This document shows positions 27,581 through 36,354 of a DNA stretch of 64,000 bases, piece after piece (the first letter of the stretch is position 1; the number at the start of each line of letters is the position of its first letter). Below the pieces are notes generated by a model that saw only the letters and a list, made by a program, of their open reading frames with translations, made no database searches and had not been told where the DNA came from. Location: positions 754,841 to 818,840 of the forward strand of contig NZ_HE978636.1 in the NCBI RefSeq assembly GCF_000312105.1. The letters are read 5' to 3'. The DNA comes from Aeromicrobium massiliense JC14. Lineage in GTDB: Bacteria; Actinomycetota; Actinomycetes; Propionibacteriales; Nocardioidaceae. The translations under genes were made by a program, and so were the position numbers.

Positions 27581-28339
27581 GTGCGCCGCAACGTCCTCAT
27601 CACCGGTGCCAGCTCGGGCCTCGGCGCGGGCATGGCCCGGGTCCTGGCCGAGCAGGGTCACCACCTCGCCCTGGCCGCCCGCCGCACCGAGCGGCTCGAG
27701 ACGCTGCGCGACGAGCTGCTCGCCGCGCACCCCGGCATCCGGGTCAGCGTCCACGCGCTCGACGTGAACGACCACGACCGGGTCTTCGCCGTGGTGAAGG
27801 AGGCGGTCGGCGAGCTGGGCGGCCTCGACCGGGTCGTCGTGAACGCCGGCCTGGGCAAGGGCGGGCGCATCGGCACGGGACGCTTCGCGGCCAACCGCGA
27901 GACCGCGATGACCAACTTCGTCGCCGCCCTGGCCCAGTGCGAGGCGGCGATGGAGCACTTCTACGAGCGCAAGGCCGGCCACCTGGTCGTCATCTCGTCG
28001 ATGTCGGCGATGCGGGGCATGCCCTCGTCGATGACCACGTACGCCGCGACCAAGGCGGGCGTCGCGCACCTGGCCGAGGGCATCCGCTCGGACCTGATCG
28101 GCCGCAAGGGGCACGACATCAAGGTCACCACGATCTACCCCGGCTACATCGCCTCGGAGATGAACGAGGGCGTCGAGCAGGAGGCGAGGATGATGGTCGA
28201 CACCGAGACCGGCTGCCGCGCCCTGGTGAAGGCGATGCAGAAGGAGCCCGCCGAGGCGAGCGTCCCGCCGTGGCCGTGGAAGGCGATCGGCCCGGTCATG
28301 AAGCACGCCCCGCTGGGCGTGGTCCGCAAGCTGGTCTGA
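27581..28339 (+). CDS. Short-chain dehydrogenase/reductase
   Basis: This 252-aa SDR has LITGASSGLGAGMA (residues 5-18), NAGLGKGGRIG, a catalytic Ser in ISSMSAMRG, and YAATKAGVAHLA (YxxxK) near 147. The GTG at 27581 has AGGAG nine bases upstream. It lies 8 bp after the histidine phosphatase gene, making a three-gene operon with the SDR at 26134. It differs clearly from that SDR, so this is not a recent duplication. It converges on the methyltransferase. Confidence 0.88.
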   Translation: MRRNVLITGASSGLGAGMARVLAEQGHHLALAARRTERLETLRDELLAAHPGIRVSVHALDVNDHDRVFAVVKEAVGELGGLDRVVVNAGLGKGGRIGTGRFAANRETAMTNFVAALAQCEAAMEHFYERKAGHLVVISSMSAMRGMPSSMTTYAATKAGVAHLAEGIRSDLIGRKGHDIKVTTIYPGYIASEMNEGVEQEARMMVDTETGCRALVKAMQKEPAEASVPPWPWKAIGPVMKHAPLGVVRKLV

Positions 28340-28350
28340 GGCGCCGCGGG

Positions 28351-28953
28351 CTAGAGCCGGGTCGCGCGGACGACCGTGTCGTGCACCGTGACCGGCTCGC
28401 CGTCGAGGGCGACGGTGCGCGGACGCGTGCCGCAGACGTCCACGAGCCACGAGTCGTCCAGCAGGGCGGCGACGTCGTCGGCGCTCGGGCCGGGCGTGCT
28501 CGACGCGGCCGCGGCGCCGGGCTGGGCGTGCCCCACCACCAGGAGGGTGCCGGTGCGCCGGACCGCCGAGGCGAGCCCGGCCACGACGCGCGACAGCCGA
28601 CCGGCCGGCACGTCGCCGACCTGGCAGGCGACCAGGTCGTAGCCCTCGGACTCGGGCGGGTCGTCGACGACGTCGGACCGTCGCCAGGTGATCGCCGGCT
28701 CGAGCTCGGGCGCGGTCTCGCGCACCCGCCGGGCCGCGCGCTCGAGGGTCTCGGGGGACTCGTCGAGCCCCTCGACCTGCCAGCCGTGGCGGGCGAGCCA
28801 GCGGACGTCGGCGCCGTCGCCGCAGCCGACGTCGAGCGCCCGGCCGGGCGTCACGTCGCTGAGCTGCGCGACGAGGTGCGGATCGGGGGCGTCCCGCCAC
28901 CTGACCGCCGGCGGGCGGGCTTCCACGAGGGTCGGACGTGCCGTCGAGGTCAT
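28351..28953 (-). CDS. Class I SAM-dependent methyltransferase
   Basis: This 200-aa protein has a Rossmann methyltransferase fold with motif I ALDVGCGDGADVRWLA near residue 42, an acidic LDES after strand 2, and SDVVDDPPE then YDLVACQVGD. The substrate is unknown. ATG 28953 is preferred because a minus-strand TACCGT -10 box lies seven bases upstream; the frame is open to 29034. It is leaderless by this reading. Confidence 0.85.
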   Translation of the reverse strand: MTSTARPTLVEARPPAVRWRDAPDPHLVAQLSDVTPGRALDVGCGDGADVRWLARHGWQVEGLDESPETLERAARRVRETAPELEPAITWRRSDVVDDPPESEGYDLVACQVGDVPAGRLSRVVAGLASAVRRTGTLLVVGHAQPGAAAASSTPGPSADDVAALLDDSWLVDVCGTRPRTVALDGEPVTVHDTVVRATRL

Positions 28954-29255
28954 GCGCTCCACGGTAGGCACGCCCGCGCGCGACACGCCAGGGGTTGGCC
29001 GGACCCGGACGCCGCCTCTGTGCGGTGCCCGCACGTTCCCGCCGCGCTCCGCAGGGTTTCCCGCACGGCGGAATCGGCCGGCCCTGCGCGTCCTAGGTTC
29101 GGCGCAGGCTCGACCACGTCGGTGAGTCGTCTCCCGCCGGGCTTCCTGCTGGACCGGTCGGGGGACGGCCGGGCACCGGCCCCTCGTCGGGCTCGTCCCC
29201 GGCCGGGGCCCCGTTGCCCGGTCGGGGGCATCCGACCCCCCGAAGGAGAACCATC
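28954..29255. promoter_or_regulatory. Divergent intergenic region before the secreted propeller gene
   Basis: These 302 bp hold no convincing gene. TACCGT (minus, 28961-28966) is the methyltransferase -10. TAGGTT at 29094-29099 is a possible -10 for the plus-strand gene, with a GGAAT sequence upstream that could suit an ECF sigma factor. The stretch 29150-29220 is very rich in GGCC/CCGG blocks and should fold strongly in the ~150-nt leader. AAGGAG precedes the GTG start. Confidence 0.35.
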
Positions 29256-30434
29256 GTGAAGCGCTCCACCTCCGTCCTCGCCGTCGGCGCGGCCCTGGCC
29301 CTGGCCGCCGGCCTCGCCAGTCCCGCCGCCGCCGGCGGATCCCACGGCGGCCCCGGCCGTCCGGGAAGCCCCACCACCATCACCGACGGCCTGCTGACGC
29401 CGTTGAAGCTGGCCGTCGACCGTGACGGCACCACGCACGTCTCGCAGAACTTCGCCGGCCTGCTGACCCGCGTCTCCCGCACCGGCGTCAAGACGAACGT
29501 CTTCAGCAGCGGCGGTGACGAGGTCGGCTCGGTGTCCCGGCGCGGACGCACGACGTACCTGACGACCACGGGCTCGGACCCGGCGAGCCCGTCGGCCGTC
29601 CTGTGGGCGTTGCGCGACGGCCAGACGACGCCGCGCAAGATGGGTGACCTGTTCGACCACGAGAAGCGCCGCAACCCCGACCGCCGGACGCAGTACGGCT
29701 TCCGCACGCTCAAGGACCCGGCGTGCCTGGCGCAGTTCCCGGCCGGCAACCCGGCCACCTACACGGGCATCGTGGAGAGCCATCCGTACGCGACCCTCCC
29801 GGCGCGGGGCGGCGTGTTCGTCGCCGACGCGGCGGCCAACGCGATCCTGTGGGTCGGCGAGAACAACGGCCGGGTCTCCACCGTGGCCGCGCTCCCGGCG
29901 GCCAAGCCGGTCAAGGCCACGCCCGAGATCCTCGCCGCCCAGGGCCTGCCCGCCTGCGCGGCCGGCTACCCGTACTGGTTCGAGGCCGTGCCGACCGACA
30001 TCGAGGAGGGCCCCGGCGGGAAGTTCTACGTCACGTCGCTGCCCGGTGGGCCGGAGGACGCCAGTCTCGGCGCCCGCGGCGCGCTGTTCGAGCTGAAGCC
30101 GTGGAAGGGCCAGCTCCGTCACGTCGCCAGCGGCTTCGTCGGCGCCGTGGACGTCGCGGCCGGCCCGCAGGGCCAGCTGGCCGTCGCCGAGCTGTTCGGT
30201 GGCGCCCAGGGCCAGGGCCAGGTCACGCTGCTCACGCCGCGCAAGCACCGTCACGGCTGGGGCTACACCCGCTCGACGCTGCCGCTGACCGCGCCCGCCG
30301 CGGTCGAGTGGATGCCGGGCTGGCGCGGAGCCAGCACGCTGTACGCGACGACGGACACGTTCGGGCCCCAGGGCCCGGCGCCGACCGGGAAGATCGTGAA
30401 GGTCCCGTTCTCGGGCCACAGGTCGCACCGCTAG
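29256..30434 (+). CDS. Secreted beta-propeller-like protein (ScyD/ScyE-like)
   Basis: This 392-aa protein has a clear signal peptide (KRSTSVLAVGAALALAAG, probable cleavage after ASPAAA) and then repeated short strands typical of NHL/SMP-30-type propellers: TPLKLAVDRDGTTHVSQ, GVFVADAAANAILWV, and VPTDIEEGPGGKFYVT. It resembles proteins annotated as ScyD/ScyE family in actinobacteria; their role is unknown. The GTG start with AAGGAG is well supported. The gene stands alone between a divergent methyltransferase and a terminator before metX. Confidence 0.72.
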   Translation: MKRSTSVLAVGAALALAAGLASPAAAGGSHGGPGRPGSPTTITDGLLTPLKLAVDRDGTTHVSQNFAGLLTRVSRTGVKTNVFSSGGDEVGSVSRRGRTTYLTTTGSDPASPSAVLWALRDGQTTPRKMGDLFDHEKRRNPDRRTQYGFRTLKDPACLAQFPAGNPATYTGIVESHPYATLPARGGVFVADAAANAILWVGENNGRVSTVAALPAAKPVKATPEILAAQGLPACAAGYPYWFEAVPTDIEEGPGGKFYVTSLPGGPEDASLGARGALFELKPWKGQLRHVASGFVGAVDVAAGPQGQLAVAELFGGAQGQGQVTLLTPRKHRHGWGYTRSTLPLTAPAAVEWMPGWRGASTLYATTDTFGPQGPAPTGKIVKVPFSGHRSHR

Positions 30435-30453
30435 GGCGTCCGGAACGTCAGCG

Positions 30454-30483
30454 GCAGGGCCGGTCCCGCGGGGCCGGCCCTGC
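30454..30483. terminator. Bidirectional terminator between propeller gene and metX
   Basis: Perfect 10-bp arms GCAGGGCCGG (30454-30463) and CCGGCCCTGC (30474-30483) enclose a 10-nt loop that is itself palindromic. It lies between convergent stops. Confidence 0.75.
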
Positions 30484-30490
30484 TGCACGC

Positions 30491-31615
30491 TCAGGCGTCG
30501 AGGAGCTCGCGGGCCAGCGCGCCGACCTGGTCGGCCTCGACCAGGAAGCCGTCGTGCCCGTGCAGCGACGTCACGACGCGCAGGTCTCCGCTGCCGCGGA
30601 GGCCGTCGGCCAGCTCGCGCTGCTGGTGCAGCGGGTACAGCCGGTCCGAGTCGATGCCGGCCACGACCGTCCGGGCCGTGACCCGGGCGAGGGCGGCCGC
30701 GGTGCCGCCACGGCCGCGGCCGACGTCGTGGCTGTCCATCGCGCGGGTCAGCGTCACGTAGCTGTTGGCGTCGAAGCGGCGCACGAGCTTGGCGCCGTGG
30801 TGCTGCAGGTACGACTCGACCGCCCAGCGGCCGCCCTCGGCGACCGGCACGTCGTCCTGCTCGGCCCGGCCGAACCGCTGCTGCAGCTCGGCCTCGCTGC
30901 GGTACGCCACGTGCGCGACCCGGCGGGCCAGGTCCAGGCCGGTGGTGGGGCCCTCGTCGGCCTCGTAGTAGTCGCCGCCCCGGAAGCGGCGGTCGGAGCG
31001 GATGGCGTCGACCTGGATCGTCGACAGCGCGACCTGCTCGGCCGACGCGGCCGCCGAGCTGGCCAGCAGGAACAGCCGCTCGACCCGCTCGGGCGCGGTG
31101 ACCGCCCACTCCAGCGCGCGCATGCCGCCGGCCGAGCCGCCGACGACGGCGTGCCAGCGCTCGACGCCGAGGGCGTCGGCGAGGGTCAGCTCGGCGGCGA
31201 CCTGGTCGCGGATGGTGACGTGCGGGAACCGGCTGCCCCAGCGCCCGCCGTCCGGGTGCCGCGACGCGGGGCCGGTCGAGCCCTGGCAGCCGCCCAGGTG
31301 GTGCGGAGCCACGACGAACCAGCGGTCGGTGTCGATCGCGAGGCCGGGGCCGACGACGTCCGCCCACCAGCCCGGTGTCGGGTGGCCCGGGCCGGCCTCG
31401 CCCGTGACGTGGCTGTCGCCGGTCAGGGCGTGCTCGACCAGCACGGCGTTGCCGCCGTCGAACGTCCCCCAGGTCTCGTAGGCCAGGCGGACGTCCGGCA
31501 GGACGGTGCCGGACTCCAGCTTCAGGTCACCGGCGTCGTGGAAGAGGCGGTGGCCGACGGGATCGCCCTCGAGCCACGCGCCGGTGGCTCGAGGGCGGTC
31601 GCCGGGACGGCTCAC
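30491..31615 (-). CDS. metX: Homoserine O-acetyltransferase
   Basis: This 374-aa alpha/beta-hydrolase of the MetX family acetylates homoserine with acetyl-CoA for methionine synthesis. Signatures are HALTGDSHV near residue 65, VVAPHHLGGCQGSTGP near 105, the nucleophile elbow VVGGSAGGMRALEW near 155, and the catalytic Asp/His block GIDSDRLYP ... LHGHDGFLVE near the end. GTG 31615 overlaps the metY stop as GTGA, so metY-metX are translationally coupled. Its product is the substrate of MetY. Confidence 0.93.
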   Translation of the reverse strand: MSRPGDRPRATGAWLEGDPVGHRLFHDAGDLKLESGTVLPDVRLAYETWGTFDGGNAVLVEHALTGDSHVTGEAGPGHPTPGWWADVVGPGLAIDTDRWFVVAPHHLGGCQGSTGPASRHPDGGRWGSRFPHVTIRDQVAAELTLADALGVERWHAVVGGSAGGMRALEWAVTAPERVERLFLLASSAAASAEQVALSTIQVDAIRSDRRFRGGDYYEADEGPTTGLDLARRVAHVAYRSEAELQQRFGRAEQDDVPVAEGGRWAVESYLQHHGAKLVRRFDANSYVTLTRAMDSHDVGRGRGGTAAALARVTARTVVAGIDSDRLYPLHQQRELADGLRGSGDLRVVTSLHGHDGFLVEADQVGALARELLDA

Positions 31616-32901
31616 TTGGCGGCGCGGAAGCCGGCGTCGAGGTCGGCCAGGATGTCGTCGACGCCCTCGAGCCCGACCGCGAGCCGCACCAGGCCCGGCG
31701 TCACGCCCGAGCCGGCCTGCTCCTCGGCGGTCAGCTGCGAGTGGGTCGTGGACGCGGGGTGGATCGCCAGGCTGCGCACGTCGCCGATGTTGGCCACGTG
31801 GCTGTGCAGCTCCAGCGCGTCGATGAACGCCTTGCCCGCCTCGACGCCGCCGGGCAGCTCGAACGTGACGATCGCGCCGGCGCCCTTGGGCAGGTACTTC
31901 TGCGCGAGCGCGCGGTACGGGCTGGAGTCGAGGCCGGCGTAGCCGACGGACGCGACGTCGTCGCGCGCCTCGAGCCACTGCGCGACCTTCTGCGCGTTCT
32001 CGACGTGGCGCTCGATGCGCAGGCTCAACGTCTCCAGGCCCTGGGCGAGCAGGAACGCGTTGAACGGCGCGATGGCCGGGCCGACGTTGCGCAGGAACTG
32101 CACGCGCAGCTTGGTCAGGTAGGCCGCCGGGCCGAGCGCCTCGGCGTACTTGAGCCCGTGGTAGCTGGCGTCGGGCTCGGTGAAGCCGGGGAACTTGTCG
32201 CCGTGCGCGGCGTAGTCGAACGTGCCGCCGTCGACGACCACGCCGCCGATGGCCGTGCCGTGGCCGCCGATGTACTTGGTCGCCGAGTGCACGACGGTGT
32301 CGGCGCCGTGCTGCAGCGGGTTCAGCAGGTACGGCGTGGCGACGGTGTTGTCGACGATGAACGGGACGCCGACCTCCTTCGCGACGGCCGAGATCGCCTC
32401 GAGGTCGAGGATGTCGCCCTTCGGGTTGCCGACGGTCTCGCCGAAGAACGCCTTCGTGGCCTCCGTCGCGGCAGCTCGCCACTCATTCGGGTCGGAGGGG
32501 TTGGCTACGAATGTGACCTTGATTCCCAGCTTCGGGAACGTGTGCCGCAGCAGGCTGTCGGTGCCGCCGTAGAGGCTCGCCGAGGCGACGATGTGGTCGC
32601 CGGCCTCGGCGACGTTGGTCAGCGCGCCGGTGGTGGCGGCCTGGCCCGAGGCCACGAGCAGCGCGCCGACGCCGCCCTCGAGCGCGGCGATGCGCTGCTC
32701 CACGACGTCCTGGGTCGGGTTCATGATGCGCGTGTAGATGTTGCCCGGCTCGGCCAGGCCGAACAGGTCGGCGGCGTGCTGGGTGTCGCGGAACGCGTAC
32801 GACGTGGTCTGGTAGATCGGCAGCGCCCGGGCGCCCGTGGTCGGGTCGGGCGTCTGGCCGGCGTGGATCTGCTTGGTCTCGAACGACCAGTTCTCGCTCA
32901 T
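31612..32901 (-). CDS. metY: O-acetylhomoserine sulfhydrylase
   Basis: This 429-aa PLP enzyme of the Cys/Met metabolism family converts O-acetylhomoserine and sulfide to homocysteine. Visible motifs are YTRIMNPTQDVVE near residue 58, the PLP-lysine loop SATKYIGGHGTAIGG near 207, and the C-terminal GLVRLAVGLE. Length and N-terminal WSFETKQIHAGQ fit MetY rather than cystathionine lyases. It leads the metYX pair. An 80-bp gap with a 12-bp-stem hairpin separates it from the upstream pfk gene. Confidence 0.93.
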   Translation of the reverse strand: MSENWSFETKQIHAGQTPDPTTGARALPIYQTTSYAFRDTQHAADLFGLAEPGNIYTRIMNPTQDVVEQRIAALEGGVGALLVASGQAATTGALTNVAEAGDHIVASASLYGGTDSLLRHTFPKLGIKVTFVANPSDPNEWRAAATEATKAFFGETVGNPKGDILDLEAISAVAKEVGVPFIVDNTVATPYLLNPLQHGADTVVHSATKYIGGHGTAIGGVVVDGGTFDYAAHGDKFPGFTEPDASYHGLKYAEALGPAAYLTKLRVQFLRNVGPAIAPFNAFLLAQGLETLSLRIERHVENAQKVAQWLEARDDVASVGYAGLDSSPYRALAQKYLPKGAGAIVTFELPGGVEAGKAFIDALELHSHVANIGDVRSLAIHPASTTHSQLTAEEQAGSGVTPGLVRLAVGLEGVDDILADLDAGFRAAK

Positions 32902-32926
32902 GGGTCCTCCTCGGAAGCGCTCGGAC

Positions 32927-32958
32927 GTCCACCGTCGCACGGGCGACGGATGGTGGAC
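32927..32958 (-). terminator. Hairpin between pfk and metYX (terminator or leader attenuator)
   Basis: A 7-bp outer stem (32927-32933 with 32952-32958) continues into a 5-bp stem (32934-32938 with 43-47 of the same decade), with a 4-nt bulge and a 4-nt loop. It sits downstream of the pfk stop and inside the metY leader. No SAM-riboswitch architecture is recognised. Confidence 0.55.
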
Positions 32959-32981
32959 GAGCGTCTTGCGATGCGGACGAG

Positions 32982-34304
32982 CTAGGCGCGCATGGCGTGC
33001 GGCTGCGAGGTCGACTCGAGCACGCTCAGCCACAGGTCGCCGTCGGGCGAGACGCTGTGCGGGCGATGGGTCACGTACGCGATCGGCACGTTGACGAACC
33101 GGTGCCGACGGCGTCCGACGACCATGTCGGTGCGGCCGGACATCGCCGCGTGCACGGCGATCTGGGCCAGGCGGGCGCAGTAGACCGAGTCGACCGGGTC
33201 GGCCGGCACCGAGCGGATCAGGTAGCCGGGGTCGAAGTAGCGCACGTTCACCGGCTCGCCACGACCGCTGAAGTCGGCGCGGATGCGCTCGCGCAGCAGG
33301 ATGCCGATGTCGCCGAGCACCGCGTTGCCGGACGGGTCGGTGGCGCCGCTGGTCTCGCAGTGCTGCTGCCCGGCGCCCTCGGCCACGACGATCACCGCGT
33401 GGCCCCGCTCGGCGACGCGGCGGTGCAGGTGGGCCAGCAGCCCGTGCTCGCCGTCGAGGTCGAACGGCACCTCGGGGATGAGCACGAAGTCGGCGTCGTG
33501 CCCGGCGATCGCCGAGTAGCAGGCGATGAACCCGGCGTGCCGGCCCATGACCTTGACGATGCCGACGCCGCCGAGCGCCGCCTCGGCCTCGACCTTGGCC
33601 GCCTTGATCGACTCCGCGGCGCGCGAGAACGCGGTCTGGAAGCCGAAGCTCTGGCCGATGTGCGGGATGTCGTTGTCGATCGTCTTGGGCACGCCGACGA
33701 CGGCGATGTCGTTGCCGCGGCGCAGGCACTCCTGGGCGATCTTGTGCGCGCCGCGCATCGAGCCGTCGCCGCCGATGACGAAGAACAGGTTGACCCCCCG
33801 CGCCTCCAGCTCGTCGACGACGACGTCGACCTCCTGGGCGCCGCGCGAGCTGCCGAGCACCGTGCCGCCGCGCTCGTGGATGTTGGCCACCGACTCGGGC
33901 GTCAGCACCATCGGCTCGAGCCCGCACTCGGGCACGAGACCGGCGTAGCCGTTGCGGAAGCCCAGCACGTCGGTGACGCCGTAGTGCTCGTACAGCTCGA
34001 ACACGATGGCGCGGATGACGTCGTTGAGGCCCGGGCACAGGCCGCCGCAGGTGACGATGCCCGCGCGGGTGGTGGCCGGGTCGAAGTAGATGCGGTCGCG
34101 CGCGCCACCGGCCTCGAAGGTCGGCAGCTCGTCCAGCGGCAGGCCCCGCGCCTTGACCAGCGAGATGGTGTCGTCGAACAGGACGCGGTCGTCCTCGCCG
34201 ACGTAGTACTCGTTGGTCGCGCGCCCGCCGACGTACTCCGCGAGCGGGGAGGGGATGGTCGGCTGCCCGAGCGTCGTGACCTGCAGATCGGCGAGGGTGA
34301 CCAT
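32982..34304 (-). CDS. pfkA: 6-phosphofructokinase (long, PPi-type-clade, probably ATP-dependent)
   Basis: This 440-aa phosphofructokinase carries an N-terminal extension (~75 residues) before GIVTCGGLCPGLNDVIR. Other motifs are FVIGGDGSMRGA (the Gly after GGD is the ATP-type residue) and GVPKTIDNDI (the Lys is the PPi-type residue), then VKVMGRHAGFIA and PVNVRYFDPGYLIR. The GGDGS plus PKTIDND combination marks the plant/trypanosome-like clade, which is usually ATP-dependent despite PPi-PFK ancestry. Leaderless start: TAGGGT lies six bases before the ATG. It catalyses fructose-6-phosphate phosphorylation in glycolysis. Confidence 0.9.
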   Translation of the reverse strand: MVTLADLQVTTLGQPTIPSPLAEYVGGRATNEYYVGEDDRVLFDDTISLVKARGLPLDELPTFEAGGARDRIYFDPATTRAGIVTCGGLCPGLNDVIRAIVFELYEHYGVTDVLGFRNGYAGLVPECGLEPMVLTPESVANIHERGGTVLGSSRGAQEVDVVVDELEARGVNLFFVIGGDGSMRGAHKIAQECLRRGNDIAVVGVPKTIDNDIPHIGQSFGFQTAFSRAAESIKAAKVEAEAALGGVGIVKVMGRHAGFIACYSAIAGHDADFVLIPEVPFDLDGEHGLLAHLHRRVAERGHAVIVVAEGAGQQHCETSGATDPSGNAVLGDIGILLRERIRADFSGRGEPVNVRYFDPGYLIRSVPADPVDSVYCARLAQIAVHAAMSGRTDMVVGRRRHRFVNVPIAYVTHRPHSVSPDGDLWLSVLESTSQPHAMRA

Positions 34305-34310
34305 GCCTGA

Positions 34311-34316
34311 ACCCTA
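34311..34316 (-). promoter_or_regulatory. -10 box of a leaderless pfk transcript
   Basis: Minus-strand TAGGGT ends six bases before the pfk ATG, identical to the arcA box and spacing; no Shine-Dalgarno is present. Confidence 0.45.
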
Positions 34317-34369
34317 TCCAGCCGGGTCGCCACCGTGGGCGCGCTCCCAGCGGTTCGTGCCGTCCGGGT

Positions 34370-35128
34370 TCAGACGAGCAGCACCTCGACCCCGGCGCCG
34401 CGGAAGCCCGCCAGGGCCTCGGCCGGGGCGTCGTCGGTGGTGACCAGGTGGGTGAGGTCGGAGGGCGCGCCGAAGCGGAAGGTGGACGAGCGGCCGAGCT
34501 TGTCCGGCGTCGCCACGAGCACGCGCCGGCGCGCGACCTCCAGGCAGGCCCGCTTGACCGCCGCGTCCTCGGGGGTGGTGGACGTCAGCCCGTCGCCGGT
34601 CGAGGCCGAGCAGGCGCCCAGCACGGCGACGTCGACGCGCACCGCCCGCACGGCGTCGACGGCGTCCGAGCCGACGAGGGCGAGCGAGTCGGTCTCGACC
34701 GGGCCGCCGGGCACGACCACGCTCGCGCCCGGGCGCGCGGCCAGTGCGGCGGCGCCGTGCAGCGACAGCGCGAGCACGGTGACCGGACGCCCGGCCAGGG
34801 CCCGGGCCACGGCCAGGCACGTGGTGCCGTTGTCGAGCACGAGAGACTCGTCGTCCTCGACGAGCGCGGCCGCGGCGGCGCCGAGCCGGGACTTGAGCTC
34901 GAGGTCGGCCTCGAACCGGGACCCGAACGGCATCTGCGTGCCGCGCTTGGCCGCCCGCCGGACCCCGCCGTGGGTCCGGGTGACGGCGCCCGCGGCGGCG
35001 AGCTCGGCCAGGTCGCGGCGGACGGTGACCGCGGAGGCCCCGGTGAGGCGTCGCAGGTCGTCCACGCCGAGCGTCGCGCCGCCGGAGACCGCCTGGATGA
35101 TCGCTTTGTGCCGCTGTGATCGTTGCAC
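34370..35128 (-). CDS. DeoR/GlpR family transcriptional regulator
   Basis: This 252-aa protein has an N-terminal DeoR winged HTH (HKAIIQAV then VTVRRDLAELAAAGAVTRTHGGV, split here for length) and a C-terminal sugar-phosphate sensor of the ISOCOT fold, with LDNGTTC near residue 97 and a late LVATPDKLG segment. Such regulators repress sugar or polyol genes until a phosphorylated sugar binds. GTG 35128 is chosen over a TTG four codons upstream. It diverges from an MFS transporter with only 29 bp between starts, so that transporter is the likely target. Confidence 0.87.
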   Translation of the reverse strand: MQRSQRHKAIIQAVSGGATLGVDDLRRLTGASAVTVRRDLAELAAAGAVTRTHGGVRRAAKRGTQMPFGSRFEADLELKSRLGAAAAALVEDDESLVLDNGTTCLAVARALAGRPVTVLALSLHGAAALAARPGASVVVPGGPVETDSLALVGSDAVDAVRAVRVDVAVLGACSASTGDGLTSTTPEDAAVKRACLEVARRRVLVATPDKLGRSSTFRFGAPSDLTHLVTTDDAPAEALAGFRGAGVEVLLV

Positions 35129-35157
35129 GTGATCATCCAACCACCTACCGTGCGCGG
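35116..35157. promoter_or_regulatory. Divergent DeoR/MFS start region with direct repeats and leaderless -10
   Basis: GTGATC occurs at 35116-35121 and 35129-35134 as a 13-bp-spaced direct repeat, overlapping the regulator's own start and a CACGTG. TACCGT at 35146-35151 ends six bases before the MFS GTG. The repeat is a candidate autoregulatory operator. Confidence 0.4.
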
Positions 35158-36354
35158 GTGACCACCACCTCCACGCCGGGCCGCGCCCGGCTCGGCGTCT
35201 CGCTGATGTTCTTCACCAACGGCGTCCTGCTGTCGGCGCTGCTGCCCCGCTACCCCGAGATCAAGGACGCGCTGGGGCTGAGCAACACCGGGTTCGGCCT
35301 GACCGTCGTCGCGTTCCCGCTGGGGGCGATCGTGACGGCCGCGTTCGCGGGCAAGGCGGTGCGCGCGTTCGGCAGCCGGACGGTCACGGCGGTGGGCTCG
35401 GTGCTGCTCGCCGCCGGCACGGCGACGGCCGGACTCAGCGACGTGGCCTGGCTGTTCTTCGCCGCGCTGTTCGTCGCCGGGGCGCTCGACGCGGTGGTCG
35501 ACGCGGCGCAGAACGTCCACGGCGTCGCGGTCGAGCGCTGGCTCGGCCGTTCGGCGATCAACTCCTTCCACGCCGTCTGGAGCCTGGGCGCCGCGAGCGG
35601 CGGCGCGATCGGCGCGTGGGCGGCCGCGCAGGACGTCGCGATCGGCACGCAGATGGTCGTCAACGGCGTCGTGTGGTCGCTCGTCGCCCTGGTCGCGTCC
35701 GCGATCTCCGCCGTCCCGGACGCGCACCTGCACCCGGTCGAGGAGGCGTCCGACGCCACCCAGGCGCGTCCGCGGCGCCACGCGTGGGTGCTGCTCGCGC
35801 CGCTCGTGGTGCTGGCGATCTGCGGCACGCTCGTCGAGGACGTCGCCAACAACTGGGTCGTGCTGCTGCTCGGCACCGAGACGTCCGCGCCGACCGCCGT
35901 GGCCGGGCTCGGCCTCACCGTGGTGCTCGTGGCGCAGTTCGTCGGCCGGCTCGTGGGCGACCCGATGACCGACCGGTGGGGCCGCGCCGCGGTGGCCCGC
36001 ACCGGCGGGCTGCTCGTCGCGGCCGGCATGGTGCCCGTCGTCCTCGGAGCCGCCTACCCGCTGACGCTGGTCGGCTTCGCCGTCATGGGCTTCGGCTGCG
36101 CGACGCTCGTGCCCGCGGCGTTCGCCGCCGCCGACCGGGTGCCCGGCCTGCCCGCCGGCACGGGCATCGCACTGCTCGGCTGGCTCATGCGGCTGGGCTT
36201 CCTGCTCACGTCCCCCGTCGTGGGGGCGTTCTCGGACGCCGTCGACCTGCGCACCGCGATGCTGCTGCCGCTCGTCGCCGGCCTCGTCGCGGCGGTGCTG
36301 GCCCACCGGCTGCGCGGCTCGCTCAGCGTGCGGCCGGCACCCACCGCAGGCTGA
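35158..36354 (+). CDS. MFS transporter
   Basis: This 398-aa major facilitator has 12 predicted helices. The first begins at RLGVSLMFFTNGVLLSAL and the motif-A-like loop is GKAVRAFGSRTVT near residue 65. The closest general resemblance is to sugar/fucose-permease-like MFS proteins, but the substrate is not determinable. The start is leaderless. It diverges from a DeoR regulator, which suggests sugar or polyol uptake. Its 3' end overlaps the convergent pxpBC gene by 32 bp. Confidence 0.85.
   Translation: MTTTSTPGRARLGVSLMFFTNGVLLSALLPRYPEIKDALGLSNTGFGLTVVAFPLGAIVTAAFAGKAVRAFGSRTVTAVGSVLLAAGTATAGLSDVAWLFFAALFVAGALDAVVDAAQNVHGVAVERWLGRSAINSFHAVWSLGAASGGAIGAWAAAQDVAIGTQMVVNGVVWSLVALVASAISAVPDAHLHPVEEASDATQARPRRHAWVLLAPLVVLAICGTLVEDVANNWVVLLLGTETSAPTAVAGLGLTVVLVAQFVGRLVGDPMTDRWGRAAVARTGGLLVAAGMVPVVLGAAYPLTLVGFAVMGFGCATLVPAAFAAADRVPGLPAGTGIALLGWLMRLGFLLTSPVVGAFSDAVDLRTAMLLPLVAGLVAAVLAHRLRGSLSVRPAPTAG

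Noticed and set aside
32902-32981. SAM riboswitch before metY
   Set aside because: Only 80 nt with a single hairpin; none of the multi-helix, pseudoknotted SAM-I/SAM-IV structure is visible.
32982-34304. PPi-dependent phosphofructokinase
   Set aside because: The residue after GGD is Gly, not the Asp that blocks ATP; the PPi-like lysine alone does not prove PPi use.
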